Assembly: GCF_004341365.1 (NCBI RefSeq)
Contig: NZ_SLXH01000009.1
Coordinates: 59,328 to 123,327 of the forward strand
Length of the DNA: 64,000 bases
Direction of reading: 5' to 3'
Source: Simplicispira metamorpha
GTDB taxonomy: Bacteria; Pseudomonadota; Gammaproteobacteria; Burkholderiales; Burkholderiaceae_C
The notes under the pieces are model-generated. The model made no database searches. It saw only the letters and a program-made list of their open reading frames with translations, and was not told the origin of the DNA. The translations under genes were made by a program, and so were the position numbers. This document shows, one piece after another, positions 41,894 through 52,369 of this stretch (its first letter is position 1; the number at the start of each line of letters is the position of its first letter).

Positions 41894-41981
41894 CAGGAAT
41901 CCTTTCAGAAAGAGGTGGAGCCCATCAGGTTCCACTGGACATAGTAGGCCACAACAGTGCCCCGCCGATCTGGCTCGCTTA

Positions 41982-42299
41982 TCACGCAGCGACGGTCTGC
42001 ACGCGGTAGTTTTCGGTGCCTTGGGCCCAGGCCAGCAGGCGGTCGATGTTGGGGTGTTTGCCGGGAAAGGCGTGTGCGTCTGCCGTGTGTTCGGCATACC
42101 ACTCCAGCCCCAGGCGGGCTGCGGCGGGCGTGATGCTGCCACCGTACAGCGCCGCCAGCGCGGCATACACCACCAGAGAGCCAGTCTGGCCGGGCTTGTT
42201 CTCGATGGTGGCCATTGCTTGCCCGTCAGTGTCCAGCACATGGAGTGCGGCGAGGTGGCTGGCGGAGGGAAGTTGTTTCAGGCGGTCTGCGAAGTTCAT
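41982..42299 (-). CDS. DUF2322 family protein
   Basis: This 105-residue small cytoplasmic protein starts 'MNFADRLKQLPSASHLAALH' and includes 'ALYGGSITPAAARLGLEWYA' and 'HPNIDRLLAWA', which I recognise as DUF2322. Function unknown. It lies 88 nt upstream of the DUF937 gene on the same strand. Confidence 0.8.
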   Translation of the reverse strand: MNFADRLKQLPSASHLAALHVLDTDGQAMATIENKPGQTGSLVVYAALAALYGGSITPAAARLGLEWYAEHTADAHAFPGKHPNIDRLLAWAQGTENYRVQTVAA

Positions 42300-42303
42300 C
42301 AGA

Positions 42304-42368
42304 TAAAAATATAGAGCTAAATCGGCCGCTAGCGCTTTATTGGTGCGCGCTAGCAGCTCCTAAAAGCG
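42304..42368 (-). repeat. Dispersed repeat, copy between DUF2322 and glnS
   Basis: On the minus strand, GAGCTGCTAGCGC, a 12-nt spacer, then GCGCTAGCGGCC and a T-rich end. The arms contain CTAGCGC and GCGCTAG and so form a good hairpin. It lies downstream of glnS. Confidence 0.7.
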
Positions 42369-42413
42369 TAGCAAGTTATGCGGAAATAGTGGTTGATGTT
42401 TGCGGGCGGGGCA

Positions 42414-44213
<1,800 letters not shown>

Positions 44214-44384
44214 GGGGCCATTTTAGGTGGCTGCCCGGGGTGGGGGTTACGCACAGAAACAGGCGTGCGTACGTCCGGAAACACAGAAGATGCGCTTTCG
44301 TGCCATCCTTGCGGCTGTCTGGTGCGTTATGTACCAGCGGGGGCACGGTAGGTGCTCTGGCATCTATCCAACCAGGAGATTTTT

Positions 44385-44789
44385 ATGACAAAAAACCGTT
44401 CTTTCCATGCCATGGCTGCTTCGGCAGGGCTGGCTTTGGCTTTGCTGGTGGGGGCAGGTGCAGCACAGGCCCGCAGTGATGTGAACTGGGCCGTGGGCAT
44501 TGCCGCTCCCGGTGTGGCAGTGGGCGTGGGCAATGGCTACCCGGCGGTGGTGGCGCCCGCGCCGGTGTATTACGCGCCCCCGCCACCGGTGTATTACGCA
44601 CCGCCACCCCGGCCTGTGTACTACGCACCACCGCAGCCGGTGTATTACGCACCGCCTGCCTACGTGGCACCGCCTCCTGGTTATTACTACCGTGATGGTG
44701 GTCGCCACCACCGCCACCGTGGTCACGGCCATGGCCATGGCCACCGCGATGACCGGGGTGGTCGGGGCGACCGCTGGGATCGCCGCTGA
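44385..44789 (+). CDS. Small secreted protein with YYAPP repeats and His-rich tail
   Basis: This 134-residue protein has a signal peptide ending near 'GAGAAQA' (residue 27), then four to five tandem copies of a 'VYYAPPP' unit (about residues 60-95), and a tail rich in His, Arg, Asp and Gly ('HHRHRGHGHGHGH', then 'RGGRGDRWDRR'). AGGAG precedes the ATG. The tail could bind metal ions; the repeat suggests a surface-exposed extended structure. I recognise the type from Comamonadaceae but know no function. Confidence 0.75.
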   Translation: MTKNRSFHAMAASAGLALALLVGAGAAQARSDVNWAVGIAAPGVAVGVGNGYPAVVAPAPVYYAPPPPVYYAPPPRPVYYAPPQPVYYAPPAYVAPPPGYYYRDGGRHHRHRGHGHGHGHRDDRGGRGDRWDRR

Positions 44790-44821
44790 CACCAGTGCGT
44801 GCAGCAGTTGTTGTGCGCGCA

Positions 44822-44845
44822 GGCGGCCTTTGGGGGCCGCCTTTT
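44822..44845 (+). terminator. Terminator of the YYAPP-repeat gene
   Basis: GGCGGCC (44822-44828) pairs with GGCCGCC (44835-44841), followed by TTTT. Confidence 0.75.
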
Positions 44846-44926
44846 GCATGGGGCGCCGCATAATCGCGCGTTTGTGCCCACCAGCGGCCTGTGCTGGCCG
44901 GGCGCTTGGCAAAGGGAGCAGTGCTT

Positions 44927-45382
44927 GTGAAAACCGTTTTTGTCCTCAATGGCCCCAACCTCAACCTGCTGGGCACGCGCGAGCCCGCCGTGTATGGCGC
45001 ACACACGCTGGCCGATGTGGGGCAGATGTGTGCCGCCGCCTGCGCGCGCCATGGCCTGGCGCTGCGTTTTCACCAAAGCAACCACGAGGGCGTGCTGCTG
45101 GACTGGATTCACGAGGCCGGTCGTCTGCACGCCGCAGGTGATCTGGCCGGGGTGGTGCTCAACGCGGGTGCCTATACGCACACCAGCATCGCACTGGCCG
45201 ATGCCATCAAGGGCACGGGCGTGACTTTGGTGGAGCTGCACATCAGCAATGTGTTTGCGCGTGAGAGCTTTCGCCACCACTCGTACCTGTCGGCGGTGGC
45301 GCGCGCCGTGATGTGCGGCTTTGGCGTGCAGGGCTATGGTCTGGCCATAGACGCGCTGGCCCAGATGCAGGCCGCCGCCTGA
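44927..45382 (+). CDS. aroQ: 3-dehydroquinate dehydratase type II
   Basis: AroQ catalyses the third step of the shikimate pathway. The 151-residue protein starts (GTG) 'KTVFVLNGPNLNLLGTREP'. The essential Tyr is in 'EPAVYGAHT', with 'FHQSNHEG', 'VVLNAGAYTHTSIALADAI' and 'VELHISNVFARE' following in the usual order. I chose GTG 44927 with GGGAG upstream; a GTG two codons earlier is an alternative. Confidence 0.96.
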   Translation: MKTVFVLNGPNLNLLGTREPAVYGAHTLADVGQMCAAACARHGLALRFHQSNHEGVLLDWIHEAGRLHAAGDLAGVVLNAGAYTHTSIALADAIKGTGVTLVELHISNVFARESFRHHSYLSAVARAVMCGFGVQGYGLAIDALAQMQAAA

Positions 45383-45456
45383 GTGCGCCCGCATTCTTTG
45401 GCCACCGTGCGAGTACGCACCGCACCCCACGCCGGACTTGTTGTCTGGAGCGCACC

Positions 45457-45870
45457 ATGACCCCGCCCCTGCTGCACGTACCGGAAGAGGAAGTCGAGTT
45501 CACGGCCATGCGCGCCCAGGGCGCTGGTGGGCAAAACGTCAACAAGGTTTCCAGTGCGGTGCATTTGCGCTTTGACGTGGGCGCCTCATCGCTGCCCATC
45601 GACGTGAAAGCGCGCCTGCTGGCGCTGCGCGACAGCCGCATCACGCAAGACGGCGTGGTCGTCATCAAGGCCCAGCAATACCGCAGCCAGGAGCAAAACC
45701 GTGCCGATGCGCTGGCACGGCTCAACGCCTTGGTGCAAAGCGTGGCGCAGGCGCCGCTGGTGCGCCGTGCCACCAAGCCCACCTATGGCTCCAAACAGCG
45801 CCGCCTGGAAGGCAAAACCCAGCGCGGCGCCACCAAGGCCCTGCGCGCCCGGGTGCGCGACGGCAACTGA
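45457..45870 (+). CDS. arfB: Alternative ribosome-rescue factor ArfB (peptidyl-tRNA hydrolase)
   Basis: ArfB frees ribosomes stalled on broken mRNAs. The 137-residue protein has the release-factor GGQ motif in 'AQGAGGQNVNKVSSAVHLRF' (Gln near residue 26) but no codon-recognition domain. The basic C-terminal tail ('TKPTYGSKQRRLEGKTQRG', then 'KALRARVRDGN') matches the part that enters the empty mRNA channel. It lies 74 nt after aroQ on the same strand. Confidence 0.95.
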   Translation: MTPPLLHVPEEEVEFTAMRAQGAGGQNVNKVSSAVHLRFDVGASSLPIDVKARLLALRDSRITQDGVVVIKAQQYRSQEQNRADALARLNALVQSVAQAPLVRRATKPTYGSKQRRLEGKTQRGATKALRARVRDGN

Positions 45871-45967
45871 CCGATTGGTGCTGCTGGTGCAACAGTGTGT
45901 AGGGGCGGCGGGGCTTGGTCGCAGCGGCGCGGCGTTTTACAGTGGGCCATTCTTCTGAAAGTACGCC

Positions 45968-46810
45968 ATGTCCACTGCCACCCCTGTTTTTGTCGCCCCA
46001 TCCACCGGTGATGCGGCCCGCGTTCCGGCCCTGTTTGTCTCGCACGGCGCCCCCTTGTTTGCCATGGAGGCGGGCAGCACCGGCCCGGCACTGGCCCGCT
46101 GGGGGCAGACACTGCGCAAAAATTTTGCCAGCCTGCGCGGCGTGGTGGTCATGTCGCCACACTGGATGGCGCCCACGCCCCGGGTCATGACCAGCGCGCA
46201 GCCCGCCACCTGGCACGACTTTGGCGGCTTTCCGCCCGCGCTGTACGCGCTGCAATACCCCGCACCGGGATCGCCCGCGCTGGCACACGAGGTGATTGCC
46301 TTGTTGCAGAGCGCAGGCATGGCCGCGCAAGGCGATGCCGAGCGGCCTTTTGACCACGGTGCCTGGGTGCCGCTGATGCACCTGTTTGCCCAGGCTGATC
46401 TGCCCGTGGTGCAGGTGGCGCTGCCCTCGCAGGCAGGCCCTGCCGAGGTCTATGCCATGGGCGTGGCCCTGCGCAGCCTGCGCCAGTCGGGGGTGCTGGT
46501 GATGGGCTCGGGCAGCATGACGCACAACCTGCGCGAGTTTTTTGGCGGCGAGCGTGAACCCGCGCCCTATGTGCTGGAGTTCAGCCGCTGGATTGAAGAT
46601 ACGCTGCTGCGCGGTGACTTGGCCGCGTTGCTGGACTACCGCCGCCGCGCCCCCCATGCTGCGCGTGCCCACCCCACGGACGATCATTTTCTGCCGCTGT
46701 TTTTTGCCCTGGGCGCGGCGGGCGACGACCTGCACCCCGACTACCTCAGCCGAGAGGTGATGTACGGCGTGCTGGCCATGGATGCTTTTGCTTTGCAACC
46801 ACCGGTTTGA
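45968..46810 (+). CDS. LigB-type extradiol dioxygenase (DODA/YgiD family)
   Basis: This 280-residue protein of the class III extradiol dioxygenase family uses a non-haem metal. Likely metal ligands are in 'LFVSHGAPLFAME' and 'VVMSPHWMAP', with the conserved 'RPFDHGAWVPLMHLF' and 'VMGSGSMTHNLREFF'. Bacterial members resemble 4,5-DOPA dioxygenase; the natural substrate is unknown. It is a single gene that converges on mtfA across a dispersed repeat. Confidence 0.9.
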   Translation: MSTATPVFVAPSTGDAARVPALFVSHGAPLFAMEAGSTGPALARWGQTLRKNFASLRGVVVMSPHWMAPTPRVMTSAQPATWHDFGGFPPALYALQYPAPGSPALAHEVIALLQSAGMAAQGDAERPFDHGAWVPLMHLFAQADLPVVQVALPSQAGPAEVYAMGVALRSLRQSGVLVMGSGSMTHNLREFFGGEREPAPYVLEFSRWIEDTLLRGDLAALLDYRRRAPHAARAHPTDDHFLPLFFALGAAGDDLHPDYLSREVMYGVLAMDAFALQPPV

Positions 46811-46814
46811 ATTT

Positions 46815-46879
46815 GTAAAAAATGATAGCTGCTCGCGCTTGATGGGCAGGTGTCAGAGGCTGATTTGGCTGTTTTTTTA
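46815..46879 (+). repeat. Dispersed repeat, copy between the dioxygenase gene and mtfA
   Basis: GATAGCTGCTCGCGC, an 11-nt spacer, then GTGTCAGAGGCT and a T run (TTTTTTT at about 46871-46877). It lies between convergent genes. Confidence 0.75.
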
Positions 46880-46893
46880 GCGAGCGAATGTTC

Positions 46894-47757
46894 TCACGCC
46901 GGACGCTGAAAAAAAGCGTCCAGCAGCGGCGCCAGGCTGGGGAACTCGTGGGCGAACTGCATCCGGTTGACCCAATACGCCTCGCAGGCCACGGCAAAAA
47001 ACTCGGCGGGGGCGGTGGCGCCGTAGGCATCCAGCCAGGGCCAGGCGCCGCCAAAGCGCTCGGCGATGGTGACGCGCTCTTTGAACTGGGCGTAGGCGCT
47101 TTCCCAGGCTTGCCACCACAGGGCGTGGGCCGCGCGCGCGCCCTCGGTGCCCATGAAGCCTGCGGGCAGGGGCGGGCAGCCGTCGGCGCTGCCGTTGCGC
47201 ATATCGAGCTTGTGGGCAAATTCGTGGATGACCACGTTGGTGCCGTGGTGCGTGCTGTGTGCGCCCGCCCGCACGTCTTGCCAGCTCAGCATGATGGGGC
47301 CGCGCTCCATGGCCTCGCCCGCCAGCACTTCGGTGTAGTGGTGCACCACACCGGCATCGTCCATGGCCTTGCGCCGGGCCAGCGCTTGCCCCGGGTGCAG
47401 CACGATGCCGACAAAATCGTCGTACCAGCCCAGTGCCTCGGTGCCGTCGCCCCAGTACAGCAGCGGCAGGCAGGCCTGGGCGGCAATGTCCACGGCCATG
47501 GCGTCGGTCACCACCAGGCCGTGGCTACCGTGAAATTCTTTGTGCGCCAGAAAAGCGGCGCTCAGGCGGCGCAGGTGCTGCGCCTCGGCGGCGTTCAGGC
47601 AGGTCAGAAACGGGTAGTGCGCCAGCGTGGCCTGCCACAGCGCATCGGGAATGTCGCGCTCGGTCACCAACGCAGCCAGCGGGGTGCGGCGGGCCAGGCG
47701 TTGGAGGGCCTGCCATAGGCGCCGCAGAACCTGCGCTGCGCCCTGCAATGCGCTCAT
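46894..47757 (-). CDS. mtfA: Zinc-dependent peptidase MtfA-like (M90)
   Basis: This 287-residue cytoplasmic metallopeptidase has the HExxH-type motif 'NVVIHEFAHKLDMRNGSADG' near residue 190 and 'EFFAVACEAYW' with a further Glu ligand. E. coli MtfA binds the repressor Mlc and cuts C-terminal peptides. The ATG at 47757 starts 'MSALQGAAQVLRRLWQALQ'; it follows the lpxH stop by 4 nt, so the two are coupled. Confidence 0.9.
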   Translation of the reverse strand: MSALQGAAQVLRRLWQALQRLARRTPLAALVTERDIPDALWQATLAHYPFLTCLNAAEAQHLRRLSAAFLAHKEFHGSHGLVVTDAMAVDIAAQACLPLLYWGDGTEALGWYDDFVGIVLHPGQALARRKAMDDAGVVHHYTEVLAGEAMERGPIMLSWQDVRAGAHSTHHGTNVVIHEFAHKLDMRNGSADGCPPLPAGFMGTEGARAAHALWWQAWESAYAQFKERVTIAERFGGAWPWLDAYGATAPAEFFAVACEAYWVNRMQFAHEFPSLAPLLDAFFQRPA

Positions 47758-47761
47758 ATTC

Positions 47762-48553
47762 TCAAGGGGCCGGATCGGCCAGCGTGTTGATCCGCGCAAA
47801 GCCTGCGCCGGCTTGCCAGCGCAGCACCTGGGCGCGTGGCGGTGTGGCGGTGCAGTCCCAGTCGCTCAACACCACCCGGGTCAGGCCATCGGCCCATGTG
47901 TGTTCGGCGGGGCGGTGGGTGTGGCCGTGCAGCAGGGTGCGGGCACCGGCGGCTTGTAGCCAGGCGATGGCGGTGGGGCCGTCCACATCGGCATACGCCT
48001 CGCCGGACTGCTTGCGCGCCTCGCTCTCGCTGCGGATGCTGCGCGCCTGGGCGCGGCGTGCGGCCAGGGGCTGGGCCAGCACCTGCTGCTGCCAGACGGG
48101 GTTGCGCACTTGCTGGCGAAAGCGCTGGTAATCCACATCGTCCACGCACAGCAGGTCGCCGTGGCTGAGCACGATGCGTTCTTCGCCCAGCGTCAGCACC
48201 GTGGGGTCGGCCAGGCCGGTGATGCCGCAGTGGCGCAAAAACGCCTCGCCCGCCAGAAAGTCGCGGTTGCCGTGCATGAAAAAAACAGGCTGGCGCCGGG
48301 CGCTGGCTTGCAGCACGGCGCAGCAATGGGCCTCAAAGCTGCCGGGCTCTTGCAGGGCATCGTCGCCCACCCACACTTCAAACAGATCGCCCAGAATGAA
48401 CAGGGCGTCGGCGGGCGTGGTGTGGAGCAGCTGCTGCCAAGCGGCCAAGGTGGCCGGGTCGCTGGCCTGCAAGTGCAGGTCGGAAATGAAATCGACCGTG
48501 CGCCAGTGCGAAGGAGCCACAAGCTCTTCGAACCGGGGCACGGTCGGCGTCAT
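47762..48553 (-). CDS. lpxH: UDP-2,3-diacylglucosamine diphosphatase LpxH
   Basis: LpxH makes lipid X in lipid A synthesis. The 263-residue calcineurin-like phosphoesterase has the five metal motifs in order: 'FISDLHLQ', 'FILGDLFEVWVGDD', 'FMHGNRDFL', 'VLSHGDLLC' and 'LLHGHTHRPAEH'. It lies between ppiB and mtfA in a minus-strand cluster of envelope and folding genes. Confidence 0.95.
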   Translation of the reverse strand: MTPTVPRFEELVAPSHWRTVDFISDLHLQASDPATLAAWQQLLHTTPADALFILGDLFEVWVGDDALQEPGSFEAHCCAVLQASARRQPVFFMHGNRDFLAGEAFLRHCGITGLADPTVLTLGEERIVLSHGDLLCVDDVDYQRFRQQVRNPVWQQQVLAQPLAARRAQARSIRSESEARKQSGEAYADVDGPTAIAWLQAAGARTLLHGHTHRPAEHTWADGLTRVVLSDWDCTATPPRAQVLRWQAGAGFARINTLADPAP

Positions 48554-48589
48554 GGTGGCAGGGCAGGGGCTGCGAACCAGGTGGCTGCC

Positions 48590-49102
48590 TTACAGCGCCA
48601 CAGCCTTTTCGATGACCACGTCTTCCTTGGGCACGTCGTCATGGAAGCCGCTGCGACCGGTCTTGACGGCCTTGATTTTGTCCACCACCTCGGTGCCCGA
48701 AATCACCTTGCCAAATACGGCATAGCCCCAGCCCTGCGGTGTGGGAGAGGTGTGGTTGAGGAAGCTGTTGTCCGTCACGTTGATGAAGAACTGCGCTGTG
48801 GCCGAGTGCGGGTCGCTGGTGCGGGCCATGGCCACGGTGTAGTTGGCGTTTTTCAGGCCGTTCTGTGCTTCGTTCTGGATGGGAGCGACCAGAGTCGATT
48901 CTTTTTGCTTCATGCCGGGTTCAAAGCCGCCGCCTTGCACCATGAAGCCAGGGATCACGCGGTGAAAAATGGTGTTGTTGTAGTGGCCGTTGTTGACGTA
49001 GGCCAGGAAGTTCTCGACCGACTTGGGCGCTTTGGCCGCATCGAGTTCGAGGGTGATGACGCCGTAGTTGGCGATGTGCAGTTCGACTTGGGGGTTGCTC
49101 AT
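48590..49102 (-). CDS. ppiB: Cytoplasmic peptidyl-prolyl isomerase (cyclophilin) PpiB
   Basis: This 170-residue cyclophilin without a signal peptide has the family blocks '[17 protein letters not shown]', '[18 protein letters not shown]' and '[18 protein letters not shown]'. It lies 28 nt downstream of the exported paralogue PpiA. The two proteins are close relatives, suggesting local duplication followed by loss or gain of a signal peptide. Confidence 0.95.
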   Translation of the reverse strand: MSNPQVELHIANYGVITLELDAAKAPKSVENFLAYVNNGHYNNTIFHRVIPGFMVQGGGFEPGMKQKESTLVAPIQNEAQNGLKNANYTVAMARTSDPHSATAQFFINVTDNSFLNHTSPTPQGWGYAVFGKVISGTEVVDKIKAVKTGRSGFHDDVPKEDVVIEKAVAL

Positions 49103-49129
49103 GGCAAGGTCTTTCAAAAAAGAAGGGTT

Positions 49130-49714
49130 TTACTTCACCAACGTGGCGGAAGTGATGGTGATGGGGGTGGTGGGCACGTTCTGGTGGCCGCCCTTGTTGC
49201 CGGTGGCCACGGCCTTGATTTTGTCCACCACGTCGGTGCCCTTGACCACTTTGCCGAACACGGCATAGCCATGGCCGTCAGGCTGCGGGGCGTTGAGCAT
49301 GGCGTTGTCTTTGACGTTGATGAAGAACTGCGCCGTGGCCGAGTTCGGGTTGCCGGTGCGCGCCATGGCGATGGTGTAGGTGTCGTTCTTCAGGCCATTG
49401 CCCGCTTCCAGGGGAATGGGTGCCTTGGTGGGCTTTTGCACCATGTCGGCGGTAAAACCACCGCCTTGCACCATGAAACCGTCGATGACACGGTGGAAGA
49501 TGGTGCCGTCGTAGTGCTTGTCTTTCACGTAGGACAGAAAGTTCTCGACCGTCTTGGGTGCCTTGGCCGGGTCGAGCTGCACCACGATGTCGCCCATGGA
49601 GGTGGCCAGTTTGACCTGGGGCGCGTCTTGCGCCTGGGCCATGGGTGCTACTGAAAACATAGCTGCTAGCGCAATACCAGCAAGCGTTAGAGTCGATTTT
49701 CTCTTGGAAATCAT
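49130..49714 (-). CDS. ppiA: Periplasmic peptidyl-prolyl isomerase (cyclophilin)
   Basis: This 194-residue exported cyclophilin has a signal peptide of about 28 residues (ending 'APMAQA'), followed by '[17 protein letters not shown]' and '[18 protein letters not shown]'. The start overlaps the preceding L,D-transpeptidase stop by 4 nt. The codons for about residues 5-22, most of the signal peptide, lie within a copy of the dispersed repeat of this genome (49651-49702). Confidence 0.93.
   Translation of the reverse strand: MISKRKSTLTLAGIALAAMFSVAPMAQAQDAPQVKLATSMGDIVVQLDPAKAPKTVENFLSYVKDKHYDGTIFHRVIDGFMVQGGGFTADMVQKPTKAPIPLEAGNGLKNDTYTIAMARTGNPNSATAQFFINVKDNAMLNAPQPDGHGYAVFGKVVKGTDVVDKIKAVATGNKGGHQNVPTTPITITSATLVK
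49651..49702 (+). repeat. Dispersed repeat inside the ppiA signal-peptide codons
   Basis: CATAGCTGCTAGCGC, an 11-nt spacer, then GCGTTAGAGTCG. By hand alignment it matches the intergenic copy at 24968-25033 at 33 of 42 positions, without gaps. It lies wholly inside the ppiA coding region in antisense orientation to the core. Confidence 0.75.
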
Positions 49715-51006
49715 CCGGTCACTCCTTCGTAGAATATTTGCCACTGCGTGCCCTTGCGCGTCCAGTATTGGCGCCGCGTGGTGCCAGTGCGCGCGCCTTC
49801 GGGGACTTCGCCAAACGTCACCACCATGGTGTCCTGGCTGTCTGTCCAGCGCAGATAGGATTTGTCTTTGATTTCGATGCTGCGCCCGCGCTGGTCGGGG
49901 GGCGGGGTCAGCGTGGTCAGCCACTGCGCCAGCGGTTGCTCTGAGGCGCTTTTGAAGTCAGGGGCGTAAAAGCGTTGCAGGCTGGCCAGGTCGCCCTGGG
50001 ATTTTGCGGCGCGCCAGGCGTTGAGCACGGCGTCAAACTGTTGGCGCTCGGTTTGCACGCTGTCGGGGGCCACCCAGCGCAGTTGCTGTGCGATCACCAC
50101 GGGGGTGGAGCGTTCGACGGTGCGCAGCAGGCGCTCCAGATCGGGGTTGGCAATGGCCACACAGCCATCGGTGGCCAACGGCGCGCGCGCAAACTGCTCG
50201 GGCGGTGTGCCGTGCAGCCAGATGCCGCTGCCGGTTTTGCCACGGCTTTGGTCGAGCGGATTGGGGTAGTTCAGGGGCAGGGCGCCGGCGCCGTAGAAGT
50301 CGCGCAGCGTTGCCGGATCCAGGCGGCTGGTGATGAAGTACACGCCCAGCGGCGTGCGCTGGTCGCCTTCGACGTATTTGTCGATGCCCAGCTTGCCCAC
50401 CGAGGCGTAGTAATCGGCCACCAGGCGCATGCCCTGGGCCGAGTTCTCAAACAAATACAACCGTGAGCGCGAGGCATCGACCGCCACCGCATGGCGCTGG
50501 CGTGGCGACAGGGCCAGGAATTGCGCCGGAATGGTGTTGGCCGGGGGGCGGGCGTGTTGCGCCTGTAGCCGCTGGCGGGATTCTTCGCGCAGCACGCTCA
50601 GGGTGTCGGTGGTGCCCACAATGCCTGCCACATGGGCGCCCGGCACAGCACCCACCTGGCGCAGCGGGCGTGCGCGTGCCGCCAGCAAATCGCCCAGTAC
50701 CAGTTGTGCCAATTGGAAGTTGGGGTGGTCGCGCACCAGGTTTTCGGCATCGGTCAGCGCCTGGCGTTGTTGTCCCTGGCCGATGAGCTGGTAGATGGCC
50801 AGCAGCCGCGTTTCAGCCTGCCCGTCGATCAGTGCTGCCCGTGGAACGGTTTTCTTGGGGGCGCTGGCCGTGGGCTTGGTAGGGCGTTTGCTGGGCTTGT
50901 TGTCTTGCGCCCAAGCGGTGCCCGGCATGCCCAGTGCGCATACTAAGGCGCTGGCCAGCACCCAGTGGCCCCGCGCAGGGTGTGAGAAAAAGATGTCGGC
51001 GTTCAA
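49711..51006 (-). CDS. L,D-transpeptidase (YkuD) with C-terminal NTF2-like domain
   Basis: This 431-residue exported protein has a signal peptide ending near 'GTAWAQ' (about residue 34), a helical TPR-like region (about 60-110), and a YkuD L,D-transpeptidase domain (about 165-310) with 'GIWLHGTP' and the catalytic Cys in '[18 protein letters not shown]'. The usual SHGC/SxGC is TDGC here. A C-terminal NTF2-like domain (about 325-431, '[12 protein letters not shown]' to '[10 protein letters not shown]') resembles the end of the neighbouring TPR protein. YkuD enzymes make 3-3 cross-links or attach proteins to peptidoglycan. Confidence 0.9.
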   Translation of the reverse strand: MNADIFFSHPARGHWVLASALVCALGMPGTAWAQDNKPSKRPTKPTASAPKKTVPRAALIDGQAETRLLAIYQLIGQGQQRQALTDAENLVRDHPNFQLAQLVLGDLLAARARPLRQVGAVPGAHVAGIVGTTDTLSVLREESRQRLQAQHARPPANTIPAQFLALSPRQRHAVAVDASRSRLYLFENSAQGMRLVADYYASVGKLGIDKYVEGDQRTPLGVYFITSRLDPATLRDFYGAGALPLNYPNPLDQSRGKTGSGIWLHGTPPEQFARAPLATDGCVAIANPDLERLLRTVERSTPVVIAQQLRWVAPDSVQTERQQFDAVLNAWRAAKSQGDLASLQRFYAPDFKSASEQPLAQWLTTLTPPPDQRGRSIEIKDKSYLRWTDSQDTMVVTFGEVPEGARTGTTRRQYWTRKGTQWQIFYEGVTG

Positions 51007-51054
51007 ATCGCTGTCTGTATATCTATCCAGGCCGCCCGCGCCGGGCAGCTGGCG

Positions 51055-52158
51055 TCAGTTGCCCACAGATTCGCGCACGATGAGCCATTGGTTTTGCACT
51101 TTGACCATCTCCAGCGTCTTGCGGCTTTGGGTGTTGAGTGCGCCTGCGCTGTAGCTTTGGCGAAACCGTGCCGTGGCCTTGGTGCCTGCCACTTTGACTT
51201 GCAGGTCATCAATTTTGACGCTGATGCGCGATTTGCCCACGATGCGATCGCGGCGCTCGGTCTCCCAGGCTTTGCGGCTTTGTTTGCCCGCAGGCACGAA
51301 GTCTTTGCCGTAAGCGCTGAGGTAAGAGGGCATGTCTTTGGCGGCCCAGGCCTTGGCCCAGTCTTGCACTGCGCTGGTTATGTCGCGCACTGCGGCCGCA
51401 TCGGGCGCGGGTGCTGCCGGGGCGGGCGCTGGCGCTGGAGGTGCTGGTTTTGCTGCGGGTGCAGCCGCCGGGGCGGGCTGTGCAGGGGCTGCGACCGCCG
51501 GTGCGGCAGCAGGAGAAGGTGCCGTCGATGCCTGTGCCGGGGCTGCCACGGGTGCCGCAGGCACTGGGGGAGCCGCCGGGGCGGGGGGCGGTGTTGCTGC
51601 AACTTTGGTGGCGTCTTTGCCGCCAGCGCCTGCCACGGGCGAGACCAGATCGCGGATCAGCCCCAGCTTGGGCTGCACCGTTGCGGCCTGGGTAGCGTCC
51701 AGTTGCAGTGCCTTGTTGTAGGCCTGGCTGGCCAGGCGGGCATAGACATCGCCCAGGTTTTCGTGGGCCGTGGCGTAGCTGGGATTGGTACGGATGGCCA
51801 TCTCCAGCGCGGCACGGGCCTTGTCAAACTGGTTTTGGCTGGCGTACAGCACGGCCAGGTTGTTGTAGGGCTCAGGCAGCTCGGGATAGTCTTGCGTGAG
51901 TTTGGAAAAAGCGGCGATGGCCTCGGTGGGCTTGCCCGCCTCGGTCAGTGCCACGCCGCGCAGGAAACGCAGCTGTGGATCGCGCGGTTTGGCCACCAGG
52001 AGCTGGTCTGCCTTGGCCAGTGCTTCGGCGGCTTTGCCGGTGCGCAGCAACTGGGCAATGTCGCCATATTCGTTGGCGTGGGCAGCGCTGGCACCCAGCA
52101 GTGCAGTCAGTGCCAGCAGGCGCAGAACATCGGAAAAATTGCGGCGAACTTGCTTCAT
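51055..52158 (-). CDS. Secreted TPR protein with C-terminal NTF2-like domain
   Basis: This 367-residue protein has a signal peptide ending near 'GASAAHA' (about residue 28), then three to four TPR repeats (about 30-150, 'ELPEPYNNLAVLYASQNQFD'). A Pro/Ala linker of about 80 residues follows, then a C-terminal NTF2-like domain (about 255-367, 'WAAKDMPSYLSAYGKDF' to 'NQWLIVRESVGN'). The end domain matches that of the L,D-transpeptidase encoded 48 nt downstream, implying a shared binding partner or cell-wall site. Specific function unknown. Confidence 0.85.
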   Translation of the reverse strand: MKQVRRNFSDVLRLLALTALLGASAAHANEYGDIAQLLRTGKAAEALAKADQLLVAKPRDPQLRFLRGVALTEAGKPTEAIAAFSKLTQDYPELPEPYNNLAVLYASQNQFDKARAALEMAIRTNPSYATAHENLGDVYARLASQAYNKALQLDATQAATVQPKLGLIRDLVSPVAGAGGKDATKVAATPPPAPAAPPVPAAPVAAPAQASTAPSPAAAPAVAAPAQPAPAAAPAAKPAPPAPAPAPAAPAPDAAAVRDITSAVQDWAKAWAAKDMPSYLSAYGKDFVPAGKQSRKAWETERRDRIVGKSRISVKIDDLQVKVAGTKATARFRQSYSAGALNTQSRKTLEMVKVQNQWLIVRESVGN

Positions 52159-52369
52159 GGAGGGTGGATTGGGGGAGGAATGCGACAAGCCCCGAGGGGG
52201 CTTATACTGCGGCGAATTGTAGCTGAGGGGGGTGCCAGACCGGGGTAGCACCCCCACGGGCCGCAACACAGGCGTGTACCAGCCCAGTGGCCTGTCCCCC
52301 CGCAGCGGGCAAATTTCCCACGCCCCCGGTGAATCTGCTTCACCCTTGAATCTCCAACATTGACACCCC

